A stretch of 64,000 nucleotides of DNA from Lachnospiraceae bacterium (lineage in GTDB: Bacteria > Bacillota > Clostridia > Lachnospirales > Lachnospiraceae). The stretch is taken from contig CAJTIR010000004.1 of the NCBI GenBank assembly GCA_910576385.1, positions 1 through 64,000 on the forward strand, given 5' to 3'. The position numbers were made by a program, and so were the translations under genes. Positions 29,724-38,754 of the stretch are shown here, piece by piece (position 1 is the first letter of the stretch; each line of letters starts with the position of its first letter). The notes beneath the pieces were generated by a model. It saw only the letters and a program-made list of their open reading frames with translations. It did not search any database and was not told where the DNA came from.

Positions 29724-31445
29724 ATGGCAATCTTCCATTATACAGTAAAGATTGTTGGACGGAGCAAAGGAAAATCTATCATATCAGCGTCTGCCTATCT
29801 TAATGGTGATGTGATGAAAAATGAAGAAACAGGCAGGATCAGCTACTACACTTCAAAAAAAGAAGTTGTTTATGCCAGCCTGATGATGTGTAAAAATGCA
29901 CCGCAGGAATGGCAGAATGTACCTGCTGAAAATATCAAGTGGTTTCAGAAATCTGTCCGATATAAAAGGGCAGATAACAAAGAAGCTGCACTGGAAAAAT
30001 TCAAACTTACCTTTCAGAAACAGCGTTTATGGAATGAAGTTTTGAAGATTGAGAAAAATTCAGATGCACAACTCGGCAGGTCGTTTGAGTTCTCACTTCC
30101 GAAAGAATGGAGCCGACAGGAACAGATTGAATTTACAACGGACTATATTCAGAAAAACTTTGTAGACAAAGGCATGTGTGCCGACTGGAGCATACATGAT
30201 AAGGGTGATGGGAACCCACATGTGCATCTGCTTGTAACCATGCGTCCCTTTTAGCCAGATCATTCGTGGGGAAATAAAGAAGTCAAAGACTGGGATTTTG
30301 TCAGAGATACTGACGGAAATATCGTGGTTGATGAATCCCATCCTGACTGGTGGCAGGATAAAAAGAACCCTGACCGCCATGGAATCCGAATCCCAGTACT
30401 GGACGAAAACGGCAATCAGAAAGTCGGTGCAAGGAACCGCAAACAATGGAAACGGGTGCTGACTGATGCTACCGGGTGGAGCAATCCCAGAAACTGCGAA
30501 TTGTGGCGGAGCGAATGGGCGAAAGTCTGCAATGCACATTTAGCGGTGGAACAACAGATTGACCACCGGTCCTATGCAAGACAGGGAAAACTAGAAATCC
30601 CTACAATTCATGAAGGTGCGGATGCAAGAAAGATTGATGAGAAATTCCAGAATGGACAGGTGCAGACCGCTTCATGGAAAGTAGAGGAAAACCAGATTAT
30701 AAAAAAACAAAATTCACTGCTGAAAAAGATACAGACCAGTTTCGGAAAAGTGTCTGGTGCATTATCACAGTGGAAGGAGCGATTGAATGTCCTTAGAAGA
30801 AAGCCGGGAAGTCATTCCCATGATGGAGACAATGATAAACCAGATCGAGGAACAGCAGAACCTTATGGCAGAGATGGTAAAGGAATTGCAGGAACGGGAC
30901 AGACAGCTTTTGTCCTTTCAGGAGCAGAACCAAAGTTTGCAAATCTTAAACAGCGAGTTATCCAGGCTGCTGAATCTTTTGCCAGATACAGAAGAACTGC
31001 TCTCCCAGATCGAACAGCAGAAAAACAGAATCGAACAGTTGGAAAACGAGAATCAGCAATGGCAGGAATTAACGCAGAAGCTGAACAGAGAGAACAGTTT
31101 ATTGCTGAAACAGAACAGCGAATTGCTGACCTTAAACAGCAGATAGAGAAAGCGAGGGAGATTGATGAACGGATGCGTAAACTTAGAGAACGTCGGGCAG
31201 GTGGAAGAGCTTCTGCTGATGACGGAACAGATGCAGGACGAACTGGATCAGAAAGACCAGACGATTATGGAACTGAACAGGCAGCTAAGCGAATCGCTGA
31301 CCTTGAACGAGAAATTGAACAGCGAAAACAGAGCCGAGAATATCGAAGCATTGCGGACAAGATTAAAGCAAACAGAGGAACAATTAACCAGCGAGACAGA
31401 CAGCAGGAAAAGAGCCGACGCAGAAGTCGTGGCATGGAAATTTAG
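29724..31445 (+). pseudogene. MobA/MobL relaxase interrupted by one amber codon
   Basis: Two in-frame segments, 29724-30254 and 30255-31445, make one 573-codon relaxase split by TAG at 30252-30254 (after TMRPF, where Lys is expected before PDHSWG). The N-terminal part has AIFHYTVKIVGRSKGKSIIS and the histidine motif GNPHVHLLVTMR used for metal binding. The rest has WDFVRDTDGNIVVDESHPDW and a long Gln/Glu-rich coiled coil. The enzyme nicks oriT and pilots the strand. As written, only a 176-residue N-terminal piece or a restart product (possibly from GTG 30324) is made. One point mutation (AAG or AAA to TAG) explains it. Confidence 0.85.
30787..31146 (+). CDS. Coiled-coil protein encoded within the relaxase gene (alternative frame)
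   Basis: A 119-residue, strongly coiled-coil protein (MSLEESREVIPMMETMINQI, LMAEMVKELQERDRQLLSFQ) read in the +1 frame relative to the relaxase C-terminus. It has its own ribosome site (aaggagcgattga). It ends in TAG 18 bp before the next gene, which uses the same frame. Both overlapping frames look like real protein, so this region is probably dual-coding. It may be a relaxase partner. No known family. Confidence 0.6.
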   Translation: MSLEESREVIPMMETMINQIEEQQNLMAEMVKELQERDRQLLSFQEQNQSLQILNSELSRLLNLLPDTEELLSQIEQQKNRIEQLENENQQWQELTQKLNRENSLLLKQNSELLTLNSR

Positions 31446-32109
31446 ATACAAAAAAGCAGAACAGGAAAAATGCTATGCACAGACACACCAAAAGATGGTC
31501 GAGATACCTGTTGAGAAAAAGGTGCCTTATGAGAAATGCAAAAAATGTGACCGCACTGCTTACCAGAAAGCAAAAGAGAAATGCGATAACCGTAAAATCC
31601 AGCTTGAAAAGAAATATAAAAATATGATGGTTGGTTATGAAAGTCTTATGTTTCTGTTGGCATGGTACAGCATAGCAACAACACTGTTTACCGCTGTTCT
31701 TTCTCCGGTTTTCCTTAACGATTGTATCACCTTTTTTGGTGCGTTAGGAAAAGGAATTGGAGGTTTGTTTCGAGAGCTTGTGACAGGTGCAGATTCTTTC
31801 GGACAGTTAAGTAGTGGAATTCCAAACCGTATCGTTTCCGGGATTGTGTACTGGCTGATTGCTGGTGTTGTTATTGGAATTTTATTCGTAATAACAGGAT
31901 TACTGATAATCGGGATTGGATATCAGGTAGGAAAAATCTACCGGAAATATTGTTGGGATATCATCAGCATCATTGTGGCAATAATGAGTACAGCTATTGC
32001 AATCTACTTTGGAGACTGGATAAAATCTGTTATTCCAATAAATCTTATTACGTTGTTACTACTGGTGCATGCGATTTATATAGGGATTAGATGCTATGTG
32101 AAAGATTAG
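31165..32109 (+). CDS. DUF6040 membrane protein
   Basis: A 314-residue protein. The first 280 bp overlap the relaxase end in another frame. The N-terminal coiled coil (residues 1-90) leads to the signature MVEIPVEKKVPYEKCKKCDR, a CxxC pair, and four or five membrane helices (for example YWLIAGVVIGILFVITGLLI). This matches DUF6040, found beside MobL relaxases. ATG 31165 follows gcgagggag. The TTG three bases earlier is in frame. A role at the membrane end of mobilization (anchoring the relaxosome to a host channel) is plausible. Not demonstrated. Confidence 0.75.
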   Translation: MNGCVNLENVGQVEELLLMTEQMQDELDQKDQTIMELNRQLSESLTLNEKLNSENRAENIEALRTRLKQTEEQLTSETDSRKRADAEVVAWKFRYKKAEQEKCYAQTHQKMVEIPVEKKVPYEKCKKCDRTAYQKAKEKCDNRKIQLEKKYKNMMVGYESLMFLLAWYSIATTLFTAVLSPVFLNDCITFFGALGKGIGGLFRELVTGADSFGQLSSGIPNRIVSGIVYWLIAGVVIGILFVITGLLIIGIGYQVGKIYRKYCWDIISIIVAIMSTAIAIYFGDWIKSVIPINLITLLLLVHAIYIGIRCYVKD

Positions 32110-32161
32110 CGGGACGAACGGGATATTATTAAAATTTAATTTTTCATTGGTGCTATTTATA

Positions 32162-32197
32162 TTTACTTTCGTGCTAATGTGTATTATTATATTAGCA
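32162..32197 (+). promoter_or_regulatory. AbiE operon promoter and operator
   Basis: -35 TTTACT (32162-32167), 17-bp spacer, -10 TATTAT (32185-32190). TGCTAAT (32172-32178) and ATTAGCA (32191-32197) form a perfect 7-bp inverted repeat around the -10. A GTGCTA half-site lies a little upstream. AbiEi antitoxins autorepress by binding inverted repeats at this position. Confidence 0.7.
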
Positions 32198-32213
32198 TGA
32201 AAGGGGATGCTAT

Positions 32214-32807
32214 ATGACTCAATTTGAAAAATTAGATTTGTTGTTGCGTGAATGTGGGGGGACAATTCAGACATTTCAAGTTATAAATAATGGAATTAGT
32301 AAATCTATGTTTTATTCATATGTGAAGGAACGAGGATTAGAACAAGTTGCTCATGGTGTGTATGTATCGCCGGATACATGGACAGATGCGATGTACATTT
32401 TGCATTTACGTTGTAGTCAGGCTGTATTTTCTCACGAAACTGCATTGTTTTTTCATGATTTAACGGACAGAGAGCCTTTGAAATACACCATAACAGTAAG
32501 AACTGGATATAATCCAAGTCGTTTGCAGGAAGACGGTTTTCAAGTGTATACAGTAAAAAAGGATTTACATGAAATAGGGATTACGACTATGCAGACATCA
32601 TTCGGGCGTTCAGTTCCGGTTTATGATATGGAGAGAACGATTTGCGATCTGCTTCGCAGCAGGAAAAATATTGAGATGCAGGTCTTTCAGGATGCATTAA
32701 AGCAATATGCTAGACGCAAGGACAAAAATTTGCGGATGCTTATGAAATATGCCTCCATGTTTCATGTTGAAAAGATACTAAGACCATATTTGGAGGTGTT
32801 ACTTTAA
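32214..32807 (+). CDS. abiEi: AbiEi antitoxin (type IV toxin-antitoxin)
   Basis: A 197-residue AbiEi-type antitoxin. The N-terminal winged helix (LLRECGGTIQTFQVINNGIS, then SMFYSYVKERGLEQVAHGVY) binds DNA. The C-terminal domain (TALFFHDLTDREPLKYTITV, SVPVYDMERTICDLLRSRKN) counteracts the toxin's effect without binding it. It forms an operon with AbiEii, separated by zero bases. AbiE systems cause abortive infection and stabilise mobile elements, and it is cargo of the mobilizable element. The ATG follows aaaggggatgctat. Confidence 0.9.
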   Translation: MTQFEKLDLLLRECGGTIQTFQVINNGISKSMFYSYVKERGLEQVAHGVYVSPDTWTDAMYILHLRCSQAVFSHETALFFHDLTDREPLKYTITVRTGYNPSRLQEDGFQVYTVKKDLHEIGITTMQTSFGRSVPVYDMERTICDLLRSRKNIEMQVFQDALKQYARRKDKNLRMLMKYASMFHVEKILRPYLEVLL

Positions 32808-33665
32808 ATGATAACAACGGCAAGACAATTAAAGAATTTGATTCGTAATCTGTCAAAGAAAAAATCTGCTGATGCACAGATTTTGATGCGGAATTATATG
32901 ATGGAACGTTTTTTGGAACGAATTTCTTTATCCGAGTATAAAGACCGGTTTATATTAAAGGGTGGAATGTTGGTGGCAGCAATGGTTGGTCTGGATGCCA
33001 GAGCTACCATGGATCTGGATGCAACTATAAAAGGCGCTAATGTTAGTGTTACGGATGTAGAGACGATTATATCAAAAATTATATCAATACCTATAGATGA
33101 TAGTGTTTCATTTCGTATTAAACGAATATCAGAAATCATGGAAGAAGCAGATTATCCGGGGGTTCGCGTAAGCATGGAAACCAAGTTTGATGGAGTGATC
33201 ACACCATTAAAGATTGATATTTCCACTGGGGATGTAATTACACCAAGAGAAATAAGGTATAGATTTAATCTTATGCTTGAAGATCGTACAATTGAAGTGT
33301 GGGCATATAATATGGAAACCGTATTGGCTGAAAAATTGGAAACTGTTATCAGTCGAAGTGTTACGAATACACGCATGAGAGATTTTTATGATATCTATAT
33401 TTTACAAAAGTTATATGGAGAACAGTTCCAAAAAGAAGTATTATGGAATGCACTTGTGGCTACAGCCAGAAAACGAGGAACATTGAAACAGATAGAATCT
33501 GGGGACACAAGAGAAGTGTTTGATGAAGTTGAAACAAGTTCTATTATGGAAAGTTTATGGAACGCATACCAAAAGAATTATTCTTACGCTGCTGATATTC
33601 CATGGCATAGCATTATGAAATCAATCCGAACACTTTATGAAGAGATACACAGAGAAAGGATTTAA
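32808..33665 (+). CDS. abiEii: AbiEii nucleotidyltransferase toxin
   Basis: A 285-residue AbiEii/DUF1814 toxin with the nucleotidyltransferase motif FILKGGMLVAAMVGLDARAT followed by MDLDATIKG (the DxD acidic pair), then DFYDIYILQKL. Relatives add nucleotides to tRNA ends and so block translation. The final part is helical. It begins immediately after the antitoxin stop, so the two are strictly co-translated. All catalytic residues appear present. The response regulator gene starts three bases after its stop. Confidence 0.9.
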   Translation: MITTARQLKNLIRNLSKKKSADAQILMRNYMMERFLERISLSEYKDRFILKGGMLVAAMVGLDARATMDLDATIKGANVSVTDVETIISKIISIPIDDSVSFRIKRISEIMEEADYPGVRVSMETKFDGVITPLKIDISTGDVITPREIRYRFNLMLEDRTIEVWAYNMETVLAEKLETVISRSVTNTRMRDFYDIYILQKLYGEQFQKEVLWNALVATARKRGTLKQIESGDTREVFDEVETSSIMESLWNAYQKNYSYAADIPWHSIMKSIRTLYEEIHRERI

Positions 33666-33667
33666 AA

Positions 33668-34354
33668 ATGAGTAAAATATTTCTTTTAGAAGATGACCTG
33701 AGTCTTATAAATGGTCTTTCATTTGCTTTCAAAAAGCAGGGATTTGACACCTGCATCGCCAGAACGCTAGGAGAAGCATATGAACTATGGGCAGATGGAA
33801 AATATGACTTGCTGGTGTTGGATGTATCATTGCCGGATGGCTCAGGATTTGAATTTTGTAAGAAGGTACGACTTGCATCAAAGGTACCTATCATCTTTCT
33901 TACTGCTTCAGATGAAGAAACAAGTATCATTATGGGGTTGGATATTGGCGGAGATGACTATATCACGAAACCTTTCAAATTGGGCGTTCTCATTTCAAGA
34001 ATCAACGCTCTGCTTCGCCGGGCAAATTCTTTTCAGGCAATAGATACAGAATTACAATCGAATGGTATTAAAGTTCTTTTGCTACAGGGACAGGTTTTCA
34101 AAAATGGGGCATTGCTTGATCTGACTGCCGCAGAATATAAGCTGCTGTGTCTGTTTATGAGAAACCCGAACATGGTACTTACCAAAGAACAAATTTTAGA
34201 TAAGCTATGGGACTGCGATGGAAATTATATTGACAGCAGTACCCTTACCGTATATATGAGGCGGCTGCGTATAAAGATCGAGGATAATCCGAGTGAACCA
34301 CAAATGCTTCTGACAGTTCGGGGAATGGGGTACAAATGGAATGTGATTGGGTGA
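33668..34354 (+). CDS. OmpR-family response regulator (peptide-sensing type)
   Basis: A 228-residue regulator. The receiver domain has KIFLLEDD, the phosphoacceptor in LLVLDVSLPDGSGFEF, and the KPF lysine. The OmpR/PhoB winged helix follows (DLTAAEYKLLCLFMRNPNMV, VRGMGYKW). It forms an operon with the kinase (ATG 9 bp after the stop) and probably controls the ABC transporter downstream. The arrangement is the BceRS/VncRS type that detects antimicrobial peptides. It may be co-transcribed with the AbiE genes because only two bases separate them. Confidence 0.9.
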   Translation: MSKIFLLEDDLSLINGLSFAFKKQGFDTCIARTLGEAYELWADGKYDLLVLDVSLPDGSGFEFCKKVRLASKVPIIFLTASDEETSIIMGLDIGGDDYITKPFKLGVLISRINALLRRANSFQAIDTELQSNGIKVLLLQGQVFKNGALLDLTAAEYKLLCLFMRNPNMVLTKEQILDKLWDCDGNYIDSSTLTVYMRRLRIKIEDNPSEPQMLLTVRGMGYKWNVIG

Positions 34355-34362
34355 GGTGGACT

Positions 34363-35400
34363 ATGAAAATATTTGCAAACAAAGAAATCAAAAAATTGTT
34401 TCTTACAGTATCCGTTATTTGGGTAGCCTCCCTTCTGTTGACACAAGGGTTCTTATGGTTGTGCTATCAGCGGTTTTCTTTGTTCCTATTGCTCGTTTTC
34501 GTATTGGCAGGAGGGGCTATATTGGCGGTGTGTTGTTCCTATTTCAAAAAACAAAATCAAGTCCTGGAACAGGCGGTATCACAGCTTCATGAGTATCTTG
34601 ACGGCGATTACAATGCCCGTATTGAATGTGATGATGAGGGCGAACTATATCGGTTGTTTCATACTGTCAATTCTCTGGCGGCTGTCTTAAATGCTCATGC
34701 AGATAACGAACTCCGGGAAAAGGAATTTTTGAAAAATACAATCTCTGATATTTCCCACCAACTGAAAACACCGCTGGCTGCTTTGAATATTTATAATGGT
34801 CTGCTTAAGGACGGGGATATGGAATTGAGTGCGGTAAAAGAATTTGCTGATTTATCCGAACAGGAACTTGACCGCATTGAAACACTGGTGCAAAACCTGC
34901 TCAAGATTACAAAACTGGATGCCGGTGCCATCGTGTTGGAAAAGACCACAGAGAATGTGGCGGATATGATGCGGGATATTGAACTGCATTTTGCATATAG
35001 AGCCAGACGGGAAAAGAAGAAAATCATTTTGTCTGGCTCGGATCATCTTTCTCTTTTCTGTGATCGTGATTGGCTGTCTGAGGCAATCGACAATATTGTG
35101 AAAAATGCGTTTGACCATACGGAAAGTGGTGCTACTATCCGCATTGCGTGGAAGGCATTGCCATCCGGTGTTCAAATTGTGATAAAGGATAATGGATGTG
35201 GCATCCACCCAGAGGATATACATCATATTTTCAAGCGGTTTTATCGCAGCCGTTTTTCCAAGGACAAGCAAGGGATTGGACTGGGTTTACCTCTGGCAAA
35301 GGCAATCGTTGAAGCACATAACGGCACCATTGAGGTTGACAGCGAATTAGGCATAGGGACAACCTTCACAATGAATTTTCTGATTCCTACAAAATTGTAG
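34363..35400 (+). CDS. Sensor histidine kinase
   Basis: A 345-residue membrane kinase with two adjacent N-terminal helices (LFLTVSVIWVASLLLTQGFL and LLLVFVLAGGAILAVCC) and almost no extracellular loop (an intramembrane-sensing layout). It has a HAMP-like linker, the phosphorylated His in ISDISHQLKTPLAAL, the N box DNIVKNAFDH, and ATP motifs DNGCGIHPED and GIGLGLPLAK. The short sensor suggests signal input through the neighbouring ABC transporter, as in Bce-type systems. ATG 34363 follows gaggtggact. The upstream ATG 34336 overlaps the regulator gene. Confidence 0.9.
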   Translation: MKIFANKEIKKLFLTVSVIWVASLLLTQGFLWLCYQRFSLFLLLVFVLAGGAILAVCCSYFKKQNQVLEQAVSQLHEYLDGDYNARIECDDEGELYRLFHTVNSLAAVLNAHADNELREKEFLKNTISDISHQLKTPLAALNIYNGLLKDGDMELSAVKEFADLSEQELDRIETLVQNLLKITKLDAGAIVLEKTTENVADMMRDIELHFAYRARREKKKIILSGSDHLSLFCDRDWLSEAIDNIVKNAFDHTESGATIRIAWKALPSGVQIVIKDNGCGIHPEDIHHIFKRFYRSRFSKDKQGIGLGLPLAKAIVEAHNGTIEVDSELGIGTTFTMNFLIPTKL

Positions 35401-35446
35401 GCTGGTTGTAGGGTTACAGTAATATTCAGGTGCTATTCTTTCAAAC

Positions 35447-35478
35447 ATAGGCAGGACAAATAAAGACAGCCTGCCTAT
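35447..35478. promoter_or_regulatory. 9-bp perfect inverted repeat before ABC genes
   Basis: ATAGGCAGG (35447-35455) and CCTGCCTAT (35470-35478), 35 bp upstream of the ABC ATPase start. It is a candidate operator or weak terminator in the 112-bp gap between kinase and transporter genes. No T run follows. Confidence 0.45.
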
Positions 35479-35512
35479 ACGGTAAAATCATTCAGAAAGA
35501 GGTGTTTGCACT

Positions 35513-36196
35513 ATGAACTTATTAGAGGTCAAAAATATAAGTAAGACCTATGGCAGCGGAGAAACCGCAGTCAAGGCATTGAAGGATGTTAGCTTTTCTG
35601 TCCCAAAGGGCGAGTATATAGCAATCGTCGGGGAATCCGGTTCCGGTAAAAGTACGCTACTGAATATGATTGGTGCTTTGGACACGCCGACATCGGGCAA
35701 GGTGCTGATTGATGGCAAGGACATTTTTTCCATGAACGATCGGAAGCTGACCGTGTTCCGACGCAGGAACATCGGTTTTATCTTTCAGGCGTTCAACCTG
35801 ATCCCGGAGTTGACCGTGGAACAGAATATGGTTTTTCCGTTGTTGCTGGATTACCAAAAGCCGGACAAGAGATATTTGGAGGAACTGTTGACGGTGCTGA
35901 ATTTGAAAGAACGTCGCAATCATTTGCCCAGTCAGCTTTCAGGTGGTCAACAGCAGAGAGTGGCGATTGGCCGCGCATTGATTACCCGCCCTTTTCTGAT
36001 TCTGGCAGACGAGCCAACAGGAAATTTGGACTCCCAAAACAGCAGCGAGGTTATCGCATTGCTCAAAGAAACATCGAAAAAATACGAGCAGACCATCATT
36101 ATGATTACTCATAACCGCAGCATTGCGCAAACGGCAGACAGGGTATTACAGGTATCGGATGGCACTTTGACTGATTTTGGGAGGTGCCGTGAATGA
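35513..36196 (+). CDS. ABC transporter ATPase (MacB/Bce-type)
   Basis: A 227-residue ATPase with Walker A GESGSGKST, Q-loop FQAFNLIPELTVEQN, signature LSGGQQQR, Walker B LILADEPTGNLD and the switch His in MITHN. It belongs to the LolD/MacB family that powers FtsX-like permeases in removing or sensing antimicrobial peptides. It overlaps the permease gene by 4 bp. The ATG follows aaagaggtgtttgcact. With the two-component genes it forms a resistance module, the cargo of this mobilizable element. The substrate peptide is not predictable. Confidence 0.92.
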   Translation: MNLLEVKNISKTYGSGETAVKALKDVSFSVPKGEYIAIVGESGSGKSTLLNMIGALDTPTSGKVLIDGKDIFSMNDRKLTVFRRRNIGFIFQAFNLIPELTVEQNMVFPLLLDYQKPDKRYLEELLTVLNLKERRNHLPSQLSGGQQQRVAIGRALITRPFLILADEPTGNLDSQNSSEVIALLKETSKKYEQTIIMITHNRSIAQTADRVLQVSDGTLTDFGRCRE

Positions 36197-38001
36197 AAAG
36201 TTATCTTAGTCTCATTCCCATCTCTGCTAAAGTCCATCGCCGTCAAAATCGTATGACGCTGCTTTGCATTGTATTTGCTGTATTTATGGTGACAGCAGTA
36301 TTCAGTATGGCTGAAATGGGTGCTCGGATGGAGTATACGCGGCTGCTTGGAAAGCATGGTAAGTTGTCCATGACAGATTTACTTGGAAGTTACATGGGAC
36401 AATCGCTTCTCCTGGTCGCTTGTGTCCTATTCCTGCTGATTCTGATTGCAGGTGTTTTGATGATTTCCAGCAGCATGAACAGTACTGTCGCACAACGGAT
36501 CAAGTTCTTCGGGATGATGCGTTGTATCGGCATGAGTAAACAGCAGATTGTACATTTTGTGCGGCTGGAAGCATTGAATTGGTGCAAGACCGCCGTTCCC
36601 ATTGGCCTTGCGCTGGGCGTTGTTACGACATGGGGGCTGTGTGCGGTATTGTGTTTTCTGGTGGGCGAAGAATTTTCTAACATTCCGCTCTTTGGTATCA
36701 GCATCATCGGCATTGTCTGCGGTATCCTTGTGGGCGTTATTACCGTTCTTCTCGCCGCAAATGCTCCGGCGAAGCGGGCTTCCAAAGTATCCCCTGTTGC
36801 AGCGGTGTCTGGAAATGTGGGCAATGAGAAAACAATCCGCCATGCAGCCAATACCCGCTTTGGAAGAATTGAGACGATCCTTGGTATCAACCATGCTGTT
36901 TCGGTGAAGAAGAACTTGATTTTGATGACAGGCTCTTTTGCACTCAGCATCATTCTGTTTTTGAGTTTTTCCGTATTCGTCGATTTTGTGGCCTATCTGA
37001 TGCCGCAGTCTGTTGCCACATCAGATATTGATATTGCAAGTGATGACGGCAATACGATTCCCCATGAGCTGCTTGTTTCTATTCAGGGAATGGACGGTGT
37101 AAAAGAGGTCTATGGACGTCGGAGTGCGTTTGATCTTCCAGCTTCCATTGATAAGAATGTAAGTCCTTCCGATACCGTCGATTTGATTTCTTATGACGAT
37201 TTCGATTTGCAGAGCTTGAAAAAAGACGGCGATTTGAAAAAAGGCAGCGATCTGTCCAAGGTCTACGGAAATAGCAGCTTCGTATTGGCCACATCCGATG
37301 CGGACAGCACATGGAAAATTGGTGATACGATTCAGATTCAAGGGGAAACTCTTACGATAGCCGGACTGCTGAAAAATGATCCGTTCAGCAGTGATGGTCT
37401 GACAAATGGTAAAATCACGCTGATTTCTTCCAGCGATACCTTTGTCCGCCTGACTGGAGAAGAAAATTACTCGCTTGTGATGGTACAGACAACAAGTGAT
37501 GCGACAGACGAAGATGTTCAGGCAATTCAAACCGCCGCAGGAGAAACATTCAGCTTCCGTGATAAGCGTGACGAGCGTACATCAGGAACCTATATGGCCT
37601 TTGTGTTCTGTGTCTATGCGTTTCTGACAATCATTGCTCTGGTGACGGTACTGAACATTGTCAATAGCATTTCCATGAGCGTATCCGCAAGGATGAAGCA
37701 ATATGGAGCGATGCGGGCAATTGGAATGGACGAACGGCAAGTGACAAAGATGATTGCAGCTGAAGCGGTGACTTATGCTACGCTGGGGTGTGCTACGGGC
37801 TGCATCATTGGCCTGCCGTTGAGCAAACTGCTATATGATTTCCTTATTGCTGAGCATTTTCCTTATGCCGTTTGGCACTTCCCGCTGGAATCACTTTTAA
37901 TCATTCTCTTGTTTGTTTCGTTCGCAGCAATCGTGGCATTTCTCGCCCCGTCAAAGCGCATCCGCAGTATGCCAATCACAGCGACGATCAATGAATTATA
38001 G
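36193..38001 (+). CDS. FtsX-family ABC permease, apparently short first half
   Basis: A 602-residue permease. TM1 (MTLLCIVFAVFMVTAVFSMA) is followed after only about 25 residues by TM2 (LLLVACVLFLLILIAGVLMI). In related permeases I recall a large extracellular domain between them, so an in-frame deletion of some 150-180 residues is suspected. The second half is complete: TM helices, an extracellular MacB-type domain (about residues 275-440) and the final FtsX block (MKQYGAMRAIGMDERQVTKM). It still has two FtsX-type cores. Whether the transporter works without the first domain is open. Confidence 0.8.
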   Translation: MKSYLSLIPISAKVHRRQNRMTLLCIVFAVFMVTAVFSMAEMGARMEYTRLLGKHGKLSMTDLLGSYMGQSLLLVACVLFLLILIAGVLMISSSMNSTVAQRIKFFGMMRCIGMSKQQIVHFVRLEALNWCKTAVPIGLALGVVTTWGLCAVLCFLVGEEFSNIPLFGISIIGIVCGILVGVITVLLAANAPAKRASKVSPVAAVSGNVGNEKTIRHAANTRFGRIETILGINHAVSVKKNLILMTGSFALSIILFLSFSVFVDFVAYLMPQSVATSDIDIASDDGNTIPHELLVSIQGMDGVKEVYGRRSAFDLPASIDKNVSPSDTVDLISYDDFDLQSLKKDGDLKKGSDLSKVYGNSSFVLATSDADSTWKIGDTIQIQGETLTIAGLLKNDPFSSDGLTNGKITLISSSDTFVRLTGEENYSLVMVQTTSDATDEDVQAIQTAAGETFSFRDKRDERTSGTYMAFVFCVYAFLTIIALVTVLNIVNSISMSVSARMKQYGAMRAIGMDERQVTKMIAAEAVTYATLGCATGCIIGLPLSKLLYDFLIAEHFPYAVWHFPLESLLIILLFVSFAAIVAFLAPSKRIRSMPITATINEL

Positions 38002-38179
38002 TTTCATATTTTGATCTGCCGGACGATAGCAAAAGAAAAAAGTCATCGTAAAGTAGGCAATTTGAAACGGCGGCTTTGAAAAAAATCAGAGCCGCTGTCT
38101 CTTTGCATTTATACAAACTTATGATGACTTTTGGGATACAGTAGCGATATGCAGTTAATATGGTATATTTCTTTGGACA

Positions 38180-38419
38180 TTAAAAGATTTCCAAAGAATC
38201 TTCAGCATCTACCCATATTTGCATATTGCCATCAAGATACAGTCTTGCATATTCAAGTGGTTCATCAATGGCAAGTGCGTTCAATGCATAGTCTGAACCG
38301 GGTGTTGTTTTTAAATACTTTTCTGCTTCCCAGCAGTCAATGCGGAGCATGTAGCCAGCACTTGTATAAACATCAATACTGTTTCGCCGGGGATTGTATT
38401 CTGCAAATATTGTTTTCAT
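38180..38419 (-). CDS. Small DUF6061-like protein
   Basis: A 79-residue protein (MKTIFAEYNPRRNSIDVYTS, then DEPLEYARLYLDGNMQIWVD). The ending pattern Asp-Pro-x-x-Tyr-Ala-x-Leu-x-Leu-x-Gly resembles DUF6061, a small Clostridia family of unknown function. On the minus strand the ATG is preceded by aaggagattagatacg, a good site. It lies convergent to the ABC operon and close to the right end of the mobilizable element. Confidence 0.55.
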   Translation of the reverse strand: MKTIFAEYNPRRNSIDVYTSAGYMLRIDCWEAEKYLKTTPGSDYALNALAIDEPLEYARLYLDGNMQIWVDAEDSLEIF

Positions 38420-38534
38420 CGTATCTAATCTCCTTATCGCTCAATCAATCATTAGTTACAAAAATTAGAAGCATTTCAATCAGTTCACCATGTCATTTTC
38501 ATTTTGTGTTATAATATGTTATCAGATTTTTTTG

Positions 38535-38552
38535 CCCTTGTATTTGCCCTTA
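38535..38552. repeat. Candidate attachment repeat, right
   Basis: CCCTTGTATTTGCCCTTA differs at two of 18 positions from 26609-26626. A gggaaa-type inverted element (aataagggaaagc) follows at about 38599, echoing the left side. The pair would define an element of about 11.9 kb. Confidence 0.55.
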
Positions 38553-38754
38553 ACAGAGTTCGTAAACACTGGTGGGAGGATATAACACAAGGAAAACAAT
38601 AAGGGAAAGCTCACCTGTCACAAACTTAGTGTTTTCAAGGGCTTGTGAGGAATTTGATAACAAATCTTAACAGTTATTAAATTCTTTTGAACAGGTGAAA
38701 TCTCAATCAGAAGTTGTAACAAAGATTATTTATATAATGTATGGAGGTATACCT

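Noticed and set aside
29395..29748. 117-codon ORF between DUF3847 and relaxase
   Set aside because: It spans the oriT hairpins, its translation has no family resemblance, and it runs into the relaxase start. The DNA is better explained as oriT.
30252..31146. Genetic recoding of TAG (pyrrolysine or suppressor) to explain two in-frame ambers
   Set aside because: TAG serves as the ordinary stop of several genes here, and no supporting recoding genes are visible. Mutation is simpler.
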